Shown: piece by piece, positions 7,577 to 14,852 of the stretch
How the letters are laid out: each line of letters starts with the position of its first letter
Numbering within the stretch: position 1 is the first letter of the stretch
Source: CALNYS01 sp964639935
GTDB lineage: Bacteria > Planctomycetota > Phycisphaerae > Phycisphaerales > UBA1924
Assembly: GCA_964639935.1 (NCBI GenBank)
Contig: CAZXGT010000028.1
Coordinates: 1 to 21,412, forward strand
Direction: 5' to 3'
Length of the DNA stretch: 21,412 nt
Notes under the pieces: model-generated
Told to the model about the DNA's origin: nothing
Database searches by the model: none
What the model saw: only the letters and a program-made list of their open reading frames with translations
Translations under genes and position numbers: made by a program

Positions 7577-8227
7577 ATGAACGGCGCGCTGGCCGCAATC
7601 GAAACGCTGATGGAGCGCGGCGGGTGGGCGATGTGGCCCCTCGCGGCGCTCTCGCTCGTCGCCGTGGCGCTCTCGGTCGAGCGCCTGCTCTTTTGGGGCG
7701 CGGCGCACCGCCCGGGACGCGGGCGCTGGCTGAGCCGCCTCGCCGACGCCCTGCGCGAAGGCCGCGCACGCGAAGCGCGCGGCATGTGCGAGAGCGCCGG
7801 CTCCTTCTATGGGACCTTCGCCCGGCGTCTTCTCGACCGCGGCCGAACCGAGGCCGCCGCGATGGAGCTCGCCGAGGAGGTCCGCCCGCGTCTGGAACGC
7901 TTCGGCGCGACGCTCTCGACGATCATCACCGCCGCGCCGCTGCTCGGCATCCTCGGGACCGTCACCGGGATCATCCGCAGCTTCGAGCTGCTCGCGGGCG
8001 AGATGGCCAGCGACCTCTCGGACCCGACCCAGATCGCCGGCGGCATCGCCGAGGCGCTCCTGACGACGGCGGCGGGCCTCGTGGTCGCGGTCGTCGCGCT
8101 CTTCCCCTACGCGATCGCCCGGGCGCAGCAGAGGCGGGCCCTCGGGAGGCTCGAGATGCTCGCGGCGGCCGCCGAGCAGGGGTTGAAGTCCAAGCCGAGG
8201 CCGGATCAGGTCGACGCCGGCGCGTAG
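7577..8227 (+). CDS. MotA/TolQ/ExbB-family proton channel protein
   Basis: A 216-aa inner-membrane protein of the family that uses the proton gradient to drive outer-membrane transport (ExbB), cell-envelope constriction (TolQ) or flagellar rotation (MotA). Three hydrophobic segments lie at about residues 17-40, 112-136 and 157-182, with a cytoplasmic loop between the first two. The family signature LLGILGTVTGIIRSF sits in the second segment. The start at 7577 is chosen because the upstream in-frame ATG (7505) lies inside the divergent ispA gene. The usual ExbD/TolR partner is not next to it; the following gene is convergent and overlaps its 3' end by 22 nt. Loop layout fits ExbB/TolQ better than MotA. 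Confidence 0.88.
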   Translation: MNGALAAIETLMERGGWAMWPLAALSLVAVALSVERLLFWGAAHRPGRGRWLSRLADALREGRAREARGMCESAGSFYGTFARRLLDRGRTEAAAMELAEEVRPRLERFGATLSTIITAAPLLGILGTVTGIIRSFELLAGEMASDLSDPTQIAGGIAEALLTTAAGLVVAVVALFPYAIARAQQRRALGRLEMLAAAAEQGLKSKPRPDQVDAGA

Positions 8228-8679
8228 TCGTCCTGATGCTGGAGCAGCTCGTAGATCTCGCCCGCGTCCGTCGCGGCGTAGATCTTCTCGCGGAACTCCT
8301 CGATCGTCATCAGGCGCGAGATCTGGCCCAGGGCCTTGATGTGCTCGCTCGTCTGCTCGATCGGGCTCGCCAGAAGCACCACAAGCTTGACCGGGCGGCC
8401 GTCGATCGACGAGAAATCCAGCGGCTCGGCGGGCTTGCCGATCGCCATCGCCAGACTCGAAACGACCTCGGACTTGCCGTGGGGGATCGCGAGCCCGTGC
8501 CCGATGCCCGTGGTTCGCTTCTGCTCCCGCGACCAGACGATCTCGCGAAAGGCCTGGGCGTCGGTCACCTTGCCGGCCTCGCCCAGGAGATCGACCAGCT
8601 CGTCAATGACGCCCTTCTTGTCCGTGTGTTCGAGCGGCGCCTTGACGCACTCGCGCGAGATGATCTCGTGCAGGTTCAT
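8206..8679 (-). CDS. PTS EIIA-like (fructose/nitrogen-type) regulatory phosphocarrier protein
   Basis: A 157-aa single-domain PTS EIIA type 2 protein, related to PtsN and FruA IIA. The active-site context GIGHGLAIPHGKS is intact, with the phosphorylatable histidine at residue 67. The tail (MTIEEFREKIYAATDAGEIYELL) is typical. No EIIB, EIIC, HPr or EI gene lies in the window, so a regulatory role like that of PtsN is more likely than sugar transport. It overlaps the 3' end of the ExbB-like gene by 22 nt on the opposite strand. A GGAGGAG purine tract lies 14 nt before the ATG, which is far for a Shine-Dalgarno site. Calling it ptsN would need a phylogeny. Confidence 0.88.
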   Translation of the reverse strand: MNLHEIISRECVKAPLEHTDKKGVIDELVDLLGEAGKVTDAQAFREIVWSREQKRTTGIGHGLAIPHGKSEVVSSLAMAIGKPAEPLDFSSIDGRPVKLVVLLASPIEQTSEHIKALGQISRLMTIEEFREKIYAATDAGEIYELLQHQDDYAPAST

Positions 8680-8733
8680 GGCTCGATCTGCGTCTCCTCC
8701 GAGGCGGGCGGGCCTCGCTGGTCATTACCGAGG

Positions 8734-8739
8734 AGTCTA
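8734..8739 (-). promoter_or_regulatory. Candidate -10 element (TAGACT) for the EIIA gene
   Basis: Minus-strand TAGACT in the context GTAGACTC, the same as before the flavin reductase gene. Initiation here would give the EIIA mRNA a leader of about 48 nt containing the GGAGGAG tract. An out-of-frame ATG lies 8 nt after the hexamer at 8725-8723. The rest of 8680-8831 shows nothing else I can support. Confidence 0.35.
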
Positions 8740-8831
8740 CAGGCAGTTCGGACGGCGGGCCGGTCTGGTTCACCCTTCGCGCCGAATTCTCGCGCGCCGG
8801 ACGCGATACCGGACCCAACCGGCCGAGCGCC

Positions 8832-10379
8832 TCAGCGCAGGAGCGCGGCGAAGGAGCCGTCGGAGTAGGTCGTCTCCGCCTCCCCCGGGCCGCCCGAGGG
8901 CATGCGCCGGTGCACGCGCGTCGACTCAAAGCCGTGCCAGCGCGTGGCCCACTCCACCATCTCCTCGTTCTCCCGCGGGTCGAGCGAGCACGTGGAATAG
9001 AGGATCGCGCCCCCGGGAGCGAGCAGCTTGACCGCGTTGGCGACGATCTGCCGCTGAAGACTCTGAAGCTCCGTGATGGCGGCCTCGCTCGCGCGGTAGC
9101 GGGCCTCGACCCGACGGGCGAGCACGCCCGTGTTTGAGCACGGGACGTCGAGCAGCGCGAGGTCCGCCTTCCCCGCCCAGTCGTCGAGCGCGTCGTGGTG
9201 GATCACCGTCACGCGATCGGCGTGCGGTCCGGCGGCGAACGCCTGCTCCAGCGCCGCCCGGCGCGGGTGATCGATGTCCGTCGCGACGATCCGCGCCTCG
9301 GGGAACGTCTCGGCGAGCTGCCGCGTCTTGGTCCCCTGGCCGGCGCAGGCGTCGACGATGAGCGACGGCGAGAGATCCGTCACCGACTCCACCGCGAGCG
9401 ACGAGGCCGGGTCCTGCACCCAGAGGTCGTGACGCCCCTCCAGGAGCGCCACGAGCTGCGCGCGGGACCCCGTGAAGACGTGGTGACCCGGCGCCGAGTG
9501 CGCCGCGGCGAGCTCCGCCGGAGGCGCCTCCTTCGCGTGCGCCGTGTTGAGGATCACCGGAGGGCGGATGATCCCGTGCAGCGCCAGCGACCGCACCTCG
9601 CGCAGCGGCATCGATTTGCTCCAGAGCCGCAGAAGCTCCACCGGGTGACCCGTGGCGACGGCCAGACGCTGGAGCGAATCCTCGGGCAGCGCCTCGCCCG
9701 CGAGCGGGAGCGCGCGGCCGTCCGGGAGCGGGAGCTCGGACCTCCCCCCCTCGTAGCGCTCAAGACGCGGCGGCCAGCGCCGCGGCGTCGGCTCCGGCGG
9801 GGTGTCGTACGTGCCGACCCGCGCGCTCGGCTCCGGCTCCTCCCCGATCGTCTCCGCCACGCGCCGAAGCGCCGCGTTGACCAGGCTCCCCGGACCCTGA
9901 CGCCGCGAGACCCGCTTGATCCACGTCACCGACTCGTTGATCGCCGCCCGCGGCGGGACCGAATCGAGCAGGAGCATCTGCGCCGCCCCGCAGAGCAGCG
10001 CCGCGCGAACGTGATCGTCGAGCTCGTCAAAGTCGCGGTTGAGCCCAAGCTGGACCATGTGGCGAAGCGTGACCCACCGGCGCATCACCGCGTCGTAGAG
10101 CGCGTGGGCGAAGGCCGCGTCGCGCCCGCTCATCCCCTCGTCGTTGATCGGCGTGATGAGCAGCTGGTTCGGGAAGCGCCGCGCCTGCTTGGCGACGCGC
10201 CGGTACACGCGGTCGCGCGCCGGATCCTTGCGTTCCTCGCGTTCGCCCTGGGACGGGCGCTGGCCGCGCCGCGGGCCGCCTCGCGCGGGGCCGCGAGCGG
10301 AGCTCGGACGCTTGCCCCGCGGGCCTCGCCGGTCTCGCTCCTGGCGAGGGCCGCGGTCGTTTGGAGTGCGATCAGTCAT
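8832..10379 (-). CDS. rsmB: RsmB/Sun-family 16S rRNA (cytosine-5) methyltransferase
   Basis: A 515-aa SAM-dependent RNA m5C methyltransferase of the NOL1/NOP2/Sun family; RsmB methylates C967 of 16S rRNA. Order of parts: a ~60-residue Arg/Gly/Pro-rich basic tail, a NusB-like helical RNA-binding domain (about 65-180, with ...RAAINESV and GSLVNAALRR), a linker, and the Rossmann catalytic domain with SAM motif VDACAGQGTK (342-351), DVPCSNTGV (Cys414) and the catalytic STCSLDPRENE (Cys464). The NusB-like domain supports RsmB over RsmF. Its ATG overlaps the stop of the upstream MacB-type permease gene by 8 nt (ATGACTGA), so translation is probably coupled. The basic N-terminal tail is longer than in E. 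coli RsmB (429 aa) and explains most of the extra length. Confidence 0.9.
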   Translation of the reverse strand: MTDRTPNDRGPRQERDRRGPRGKRPSSARGPARGGPRRGQRPSQGEREERKDPARDRVYRRVAKQARRFPNQLLITPINDEGMSGRDAAFAHALYDAVMRRWVTLRHMVQLGLNRDFDELDDHVRAALLCGAAQMLLLDSVPPRAAINESVTWIKRVSRRQGPGSLVNAALRRVAETIGEEPEPSARVGTYDTPPEPTPRRWPPRLERYEGGRSELPLPDGRALPLAGEALPEDSLQRLAVATGHPVELLRLWSKSMPLREVRSLALHGIIRPPVILNTAHAKEAPPAELAAAHSAPGHHVFTGSRAQLVALLEGRHDLWVQDPASSLAVESVTDLSPSLIVDACAGQGTKTRQLAETFPEARIVATDIDHPRRAALEQAFAAGPHADRVTVIHHDALDDWAGKADLALLDVPCSNTGVLARRVEARYRASEAAITELQSLQRQIVANAVKLLAPGGAILYSTCSLDPRENEEMVEWATRWHGFESTRVHRRMPSGGPGEAETTYSDGSFAALLR

Positions 10380-11700
10380 GACGGAGCGCCACGATAGGGT
10401 CCTGACGTGAAGCGACCGTGGCCGGGTAGATGCCGAAGATCAGGCCCGTCGCCGCGGCGACCGAGAAACTCAGGATGATGGACCACCCCGTGATCGCGGT
10501 GGGAAGCACCACGTCGTCGGGGAACCACCCGCCGACCAGCGGCGTCTCGGGCAATCGCGGAACGATCCACTCGACCCCAAGCGAGAGCGAGACGCCGAGC
10601 ACGACGCCGACGACGCCGCCCGCCGCCGAGAGCACGCCCGTCTCGACGAGAAACTGCGTCTCGATGTGCCGACGCGTGGCCCCAAGCGCGCGGCGCACGC
10701 CGATCTCCCGCGTGCGCTCGGTCACCGTCGCCAGCATGATGTTCATGATCCCGATCCCGCCGACGAGGAGCGAGATGCCCGCCACGGCCCCGAGGACGAG
10801 GTTCCACGTCATCGCGCTCTTGCGGGCGTTCTCGAGCAGCTCGTAGGGGATGATGATCTCGATGTCTTCCATCTTCGGCTTGCGGCTCTCGATGAGCCGG
10901 CGGAGCTTCTTGGACTGCACGAGCACCTCCTCGCGCGTCGGCACCGCGACGAAGATCTCCTGCACCTGCACCTCAGAGCCCGAGAAGGAGCCGCTCTCGC
11001 GACGAACCACGACGTCCCCAAAGACGCGCCGCGCCGTCGTGATCGGGATGTGCACGTCGAAGTTCATGTCCCGACCGACCAGCGCCGCGCCGGCCCCGCC
11101 CGAGAGACCGATCGGCGACAGAACACCAACCACCTCGACCACCTTGTCGTCGATCCGAAAGTTCAGCCCGAGGGGATCCTGATCCGGAAAGAGCGAGCGA
11201 GCGATCTCCTGACCGATCACCGCCACAAGCGAGCCGTCCTCGACGTCCTGCTCGGTGATGTACCGGCCGCGCTCCACACGCAGACCCGCCACATCCCGGA
11301 GCTCCGGCGTCACGCCGAAGGCCTGACTCACCCGACGCCGGTCCGCGTTGAGCACCTGGCCCCCGACGCTCTTGAGCGGGACGATCGCCTCGGCATCTCC
11401 GAAGCTCGCCTCGATCACGCGCAGATCCTCGTAGCTCAGCCCGTAGCGGCTGACGAACGATCGGCTCTGCCCGCCGCCCGCCTGCTCGCTCTCAGCGGGT
11501 TTGATCGAGCGCACGATCAGATTCCGCGCACCGAGCCGCTCGAGCTGCTCCAGCGCCGAACGCTTGGAGCCCTCGCCGATCGACACCATCGTGATGACCG
11601 CCGCGACGCCCAAAATGATCCCGAGCGCCGTCAGGACCGACCGCAGGAAGTGCAGCCGGAGGTTCTTGAGGCCGAGCTTGATGATCTCGAGTGCGAACAT
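10372..11700 (-). CDS. MacB-type ABC transporter permease (FtsX family)
   Basis: A 442-aa inner-membrane protein with the four-helix MacB/FtsX topology: TM1 at about residues 21-41, a large periplasmic core domain, then three C-terminal helices. Hallmarks are LRSVLTALGIILGVAAVI near the N-terminus, VTERTREIGVRRALGATRR after TM2, and the closing GIYPATVASRQDPIVALRHD. Such proteins transmit ATPase movement across the membrane (mechanotransmission) in lipoprotein, peptide or macrolide export. The start at 11700 (MFALEIIKLGLKNLR) fits the family; the frame continues upstream but that part is a proline/arginine shadow. No ATP-binding subunit or MacA-like adaptor is adjacent, and it heads its transcription unit with rsmB behind it. 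The partner ATPase must be elsewhere. Confidence 0.92.
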   Translation of the reverse strand: MFALEIIKLGLKNLRLHFLRSVLTALGIILGVAAVITMVSIGEGSKRSALEQLERLGARNLIVRSIKPAESEQAGGGQSRSFVSRYGLSYEDLRVIEASFGDAEAIVPLKSVGGQVLNADRRRVSQAFGVTPELRDVAGLRVERGRYITEQDVEDGSLVAVIGQEIARSLFPDQDPLGLNFRIDDKVVEVVGVLSPIGLSGGAGAALVGRDMNFDVHIPITTARRVFGDVVVRRESGSFSGSEVQVQEIFVAVPTREEVLVQSKKLRRLIESRKPKMEDIEIIIPYELLENARKSAMTWNLVLGAVAGISLLVGGIGIMNIMLATVTERTREIGVRRALGATRRHIETQFLVETGVLSAAGGVVGVVLGVSLSLGVEWIVPRLPETPLVGGWFPDDVVLPTAITGWSIILSFSVAAATGLIFGIYPATVASRQDPIVALRHD

Positions 11701-11709
11701 GGAAGAGGG

Positions 11710-11715
11710 AGCATA
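11710..11715 (-). promoter_or_regulatory. Candidate -10 element (TATGCT) for the MacB-type permease
   Basis: Minus-strand TATGCT ends 9 nt before the permease ATG. The intervening CCCTCTTCC is pyrimidine-rich and cannot serve as a Shine-Dalgarno site. Spacing is slightly longer than at the other TANNNT sites in the window. Confidence 0.4.
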
Positions 11716-11746
11716 GCCGCGAGGCGGTGGGGACGGAGGCGGCGGG

Positions 11747-11752
11747 TAAAGT
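11747..11752 (+). promoter_or_regulatory. Candidate -10 element (TAAAGT) for the small unknown gene
   Basis: TAAAGT ends 7 nt before the ATG at 11760, with no Shine-Dalgarno site in between. Together with the minus-strand element at 11710-11715 it forms a compact divergent promoter pair within 59 nt. Confidence 0.5.
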
Positions 11753-11759
11753 GGTACCG

Positions 11760-12059
11760 ATGACGGACGTACGGGTTGTGCGAGAGCGGGAAACGGCCGA
11801 CGGCTGGGAGATGACCGTGCGCATCGGGCGCGGCGCCTCGGGAGATTCGCTCCACACCATCGCGCTGAGCTTCGCCGACTACGAGCACTGGACGCACGGG
11901 AGCGTGAGCCCGTCGGCCGCGGGCGAGGCCGTCGCACGCGCGGCGCTGGAACTGCTCGAGGGCGAGGAGTTCCCCGAACGCCTGGACGCCGCGCGACTCG
12001 CGCGCCGGGCGCCGGACTGGAGCCGCCGCGTTCGCCGCGCGCTCTCGAGCGAGGCCTGA
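11760..12059 (+). CDS. Conserved-looking hypothetical protein, 99 aa
   Basis: I do not recognise this family. The product is a small soluble protein, beginning MTDVRVVRERETADGWEM, with a predicted beta-strand N-terminal half (alternating charged and hydrophobic residues to about 45) and a helical C-terminal half (SAAGEAVARAALELLEGEEF and an Arg-rich end). There is no signal peptide, membrane segment or cysteine. Evidence that it is real: a TANNNT element 7 nt before the ATG, exact packing between a divergent promoter and a convergent neighbour (its stop is separated from that of the PpiD-like gene by one base), and a balanced amino-acid composition unlike the Arg/Pro-rich shadows. The longer frame to 11691 overlaps the permease gene and is rejected. 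Confidence 0.75.
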   Translation: MTDVRVVRERETADGWEMTVRIGRGASGDSLHTIALSFADYEHWTHGSVSPSAAGEAVARAALELLEGEEFPERLDAARLARRAPDWSRRVRRALSSEA

Positions 12060-12060
12060 A

Positions 12061-13902
12061 TCAGCCCTCCGCGAGCGCGTCGTCGCCCGTCTCGGCCGGC
12101 TCAGGGTCGGCCTCGGGCGCCAGCTCATCCTCTCGGTCGCCAACGGACTCGTACTGCAGGCGCGCCTTCATCGCCTCAAGCGAGAACGGGTCCGCCATCG
12201 ACATCATGCGGAAGCGCTGGTCCTGCACGCGGACGATCGTGTCCGGCTTGTTGAGCACGAACGCGGTCTGCGTGATCGGATCGACCGAAATGATCTCGCC
12301 GATCGCCACCGCGGCCTGATCGGGCAGATCGACGATCACGAGGCGATCCTCGATGGGCAGATCGCGGACGTCGCCGATCGGCTCGAACCGCTGGGCCTGC
12401 TCGACAACGACCGAGGCGAACTCGCGCCGGTTCAGCCGACCGAAGACCTGCTGATCGATCTCGCGCGTCACGGGCGGGGAGAGCCGCTCGGGCGTCGCGC
12501 GGATGCCGGCGACGATCTCGCCTCCCGCGTCGGAAGCCACCGTCGCCAGATTCCGCGCCGCGATCTGCGCCGGAAACCGCTCGGCCCGCTCTTGCAGACG
12601 GTCCCACGCTTGCTGGAGGCGGTAGTCCTCGACAACCTGCTCGCGGACCATGTCGAACGTTTCGGGCGGCCCCGCCGGACGCGCCTCGGCGACCCGGGCG
12701 TAGATCCTCGACCCAGCATCGCTCTGAAGCGGCCCGACCACATCGCCCACGCTGACGTCGTGGGGATCCTCGGGATTGAGCTCGGCGACATTCATCGCGA
12801 TCTGCGGGAACGAATCGCTCGCGCGACCCGAGATCGGGCGGGCGTTGCGGAGCCTCGCGACGGCGCGAAGCTGCGAGAGCGTCGTCCACTCATCCCGCTG
12901 GCTGTAGACCAGCGGCGGGATGCGCCACCCTTCGCGCTCGCTGAGGCGCAGGCTCACGTCGCGCCCGAGCGAGCGGAGATCGACCGTCTCGTCGTCGCGC
13001 GCCGCGCGGGCGACCTCGGCCTGGATGAGCGTGTTGATATCGCTCATGATGCTGACGGCCGCCTGGCGCCGCATGTCCGCCTCGACGCCCTGACGCTCTT
13101 CCGAGAACTCGCCCGGATAGAGCTCGCGGTTCCTCCGCCACCGCGCGTTGACGTCGACCGGGTCCACCGGGATGAGCCGCTCGATCTCGCTCTGGGAGAT
13201 CTCGATCCACTCAAGCTTCACGGCCGGATCGACGCGATAGCCGAACTCGAGCGCGCCGCCCCCGCGAGGAACGTCCTTGTGCTCGTCGTAGAAGGCCCGC
13301 AGCTCGTCCTCCGGCGGGCTCTCGGGCACGGCCGAGAGCATCGCCTCGGCCGGGACCAGCGCCGCGTGGAGCCCGACGGTCTCCACCGTCCGCCGGTAGG
13401 CGCTCAGAAGCTCCGGCGTGCTCAGGCGCTGCGTCTGCAGGTACACCCGCCGCATGCGAGCCACGCCCGAGAGCGTGGCGAGCGCTTCGAGCGCCGTTGA
13501 CTCGGCGACGCCCGTCGCCGCGAGCACCGCGACGAAGGCCCGATCGACATCCTCGGCGCCCTGCGCCGCCGCGATCTGATCGAAGAGATCCCGCCCCGAC
13601 GACGGGCCGCCGACGTAGCCGCTTCGCCGCGCCTCTTCCTCGAGCATGATCCAGTGGTCCGGGTCGGAGATGCCCAGGCTCGTCATCACCGGCCCGAAGA
13701 CGCCCTCGAGGAAGCGCACATCGCGGTTGGCGTCGAAGCGATCCTGCGCGGTGATCTCGCCATGGTCATAGACCGCGACGACGCGCTCGCCGCCCCCGGT
13801 CCCCCACTGCGTCAACGCCTGGGGAAGGAGGAACACAACCATCAGCAGGCTCCCGCCGATGGCGAGGATCCACTTGTCGTACTTGCGGAGGAACTTGAGC
13901 AT
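12061..13902 (-). CDS. PpiD/SurA-like membrane-anchored periplasmic chaperone
   Basis: A 613-aa protein with a short positive cytoplasmic N-terminus (MLKFLRKYDK), one transmembrane helix (about 11-31) and a large periplasmic part, the layout of PpiD. Residues 195-215 (PPEDELRAFYDEHKD) match the linker before the isomerase module in this family. Residues 384-412 (SVGDVVGPLQSDAGSRIYARVAEARP) look like the closing strands of a parvulin-type domain. The central parvulin motifs are not clear, so catalytic activity is doubtful and a chaperone role for exported proteins is more likely. An acidic tail (EAD/EPAE-rich) ends the protein. It lies 81 nt after rpsD on the same strand and may be cotranscribed. 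GGAG lies 9 nt before the ATG. Confidence 0.78.
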   Translation of the reverse strand: MLKFLRKYDKWILAIGGSLLMVVFLLPQALTQWGTGGGERVVAVYDHGEITAQDRFDANRDVRFLEGVFGPVMTSLGISDPDHWIMLEEEARRSGYVGGPSSGRDLFDQIAAAQGAEDVDRAFVAVLAATGVAESTALEALATLSGVARMRRVYLQTQRLSTPELLSAYRRTVETVGLHAALVPAEAMLSAVPESPPEDELRAFYDEHKDVPRGGGALEFGYRVDPAVKLEWIEISQSEIERLIPVDPVDVNARWRRNRELYPGEFSEERQGVEADMRRQAAVSIMSDINTLIQAEVARAARDDETVDLRSLGRDVSLRLSEREGWRIPPLVYSQRDEWTTLSQLRAVARLRNARPISGRASDSFPQIAMNVAELNPEDPHDVSVGDVVGPLQSDAGSRIYARVAEARPAGPPETFDMVREQVVEDYRLQQAWDRLQERAERFPAQIAARNLATVASDAGGEIVAGIRATPERLSPPVTREIDQQVFGRLNRREFASVVVEQAQRFEPIGDVRDLPIEDRLVIVDLPDQAAVAIGEIISVDPITQTAFVLNKPDTIVRVQDQRFRMMSMADPFSLEAMKARLQYESVGDREDELAPEADPEPAETGDDALAEG

Positions 13903-13939
13903 GTCGCGCGGCTCCGATCGCGCTGGCGGGCCCGTCGGA

Positions 13940-13964
13940 GGCGGCGCGCAGCGCCCGCGCCGCC
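13940..13964 (-). other. GC-rich hairpin between rpsD and the PpiD-like gene
   Basis: A perfect 9-bp stem of G and C only (GGCGGCGCG pairing with CGCGCCGCC), 7-nt loop, in the 81-nt intergenic space. No T run follows on either strand, so it is not a normal intrinsic terminator. It could slow RNase decay or mark a processing point that lets rpsD and the downstream gene be expressed at different levels. Confidence 0.45.
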
Positions 13965-13983
13965 CCTCGCCGGCGAGGGCTCT

Positions 13984-14583
13984 TTAGCGGTAGAACTCGA
14001 CGATCAGGTTCGTGTTCACGTCAAACGGGATCTGATCGCTCGTGGGCAACCCCACAACCTGAACCGAAACCTCCGACGGGTTCACGTCGATCCACGCGGG
14101 AACCACGTGCCCCGCGAGACTCTCCATGTTGTCCCGCACGTACTGCTGCGACTTCTCCTTGATGGAGATGGTGTCGCCCACGTCCACCTGGAAGCTCGGG
14201 CGGTCCGTCTTGCGGCCGTTGACCAGCACGTGGCCGTGGCTGACGATCTGCCGGGACTGCCAAATCGTGCGCCCGAAACCGGCCCGACGGATGACGTTGT
14301 CCAGGCGACGCTCGAGAATCTGAAGCATCAGCTCGCCCGAGTTGCCCTTGCGCCGCTTCGCCTCGTCAATCGCGCGGCGGAACTGCTTCTCCGTCACGTG
14401 GTAGTGGTACCGCAGCTTCTGCTTCTCGTTGAGGCGGATGCCGTAGTCGCGCAGGCGGCGACCGCGGTACCCGTGCATGCCCGGGGGCGTCAGCTGCCGC
14501 TTGGAGGTGTGCTTGGGGGTGTCGGCGATCGGGACGCCGACCTTGCGAGAGAGCTTGACCTTCGGTCCGAGGTAACGCGCCAT
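13984..14583 (-). CDS. rpsD: 30S ribosomal protein S4
   Basis: The 199-aa ribosomal protein S4, which binds the 5' domain of 16S rRNA and starts small-subunit assembly. The start MARYLGPKVKLSRKVG, the PPGMHGYRGRRLRDYGIRLNEKQKLRYHYHVTEKQF block and the S4 RNA-binding domain (ERRLDNVIRRAGFGRTIWQSRQIVSHGHVLVNGRKTD) are all clear. It is the zinc-free form: the N-terminal cysteine cluster of some S4 proteins is absent. GGAG precedes the ATG by 6 nt. A longer in-frame start at 14727 is rejected because it adds 48 Arg/Ser/Ala-rich residues. The gene stands apart from the alpha ribosomal operon, with its own promoter and a long leader, as also seen in Bacillus. Confidence 0.98.
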   Translation of the reverse strand: MARYLGPKVKLSRKVGVPIADTPKHTSKRQLTPPGMHGYRGRRLRDYGIRLNEKQKLRYHYHVTEKQFRRAIDEAKRRKGNSGELMLQILERRLDNVIRRAGFGRTIWQSRQIVSHGHVLVNGRKTDRPSFQVDVGDTISIKEKSQQYVRDNMESLAGHVVPAWIDVNPSEVSVQVVGLPTSDQIPFDVNTNLIVEFYR

Positions 14584-14729
14584 GAATGTCTCCGTCTTCG
14601 CTCCCGATGCCGTTCTCGCGGCCCGGGGCGGTGCGACGCGGTGTGCGTGCGATCCGGCGTGAGTGACCCGCGACTGCGGCTCAGGCCTCGAGCGCGACTC
14701 GCGCCCGGTGGATCCGGTCCAGATCAAGC

Positions 14730-14758
14730 ATTGAAGCCGATCGGGCGGAATCCGTCAA
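14730..14758 (-). promoter_or_regulatory. Sigma-70-type promoter for rpsD
   Basis: Minus-strand TTGACG (14758-14753) and TTCAAT (14735-14730) are separated by exactly 17 nt, the best-formed promoter in the window. Initiation near 14723 gives rpsD a leader of about 140 nt, long enough for feedback control by S4, though I see no specific pseudoknot by eye. Confidence 0.7.
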
Positions 14759-14786
14759 ACCGAGGCGACACGCCCCGGCGCCCGCG

Positions 14787-14815
14787 TTGCCGGTCGGTTC
14801 CCGCGCGGCTAGCGT
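14787..14815 (+). promoter_or_regulatory. Candidate sigma-70-type promoter for purF
   Basis: TTGCCG (14787-14792) and TAGCGT (14810-14815) are 17 nt apart. The predicted start near 14822 leaves a leader of about 30 nt that contains the purF Shine-Dalgarno site. It lies back to back with the rpsD promoter. Confidence 0.45.
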
Positions 14816-14841
14816 GCGGGTCCCGCCCCGCCCTTCGCGCT

Positions 14842-14846
14842 GGAGG
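14842..14846 (+). promoter_or_regulatory. Shine-Dalgarno site deciding the purF GTG start
   Basis: GGAGG lies 6 nt before the GTG at 14853. It is one of the few good ribosome binding sites in the window and favours this GTG over the TTG at 14787, which falls inside the candidate -35 box. Confidence 0.65.
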
Positions 14847-14852
14847 CCCCGC

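Noticed and set aside
9195..10397. 400-codon plus-strand open frame opposite rsmB
   Set aside because: Arg-rich antisense shadow of a methyltransferase with all catalytic motifs on the minus strand.
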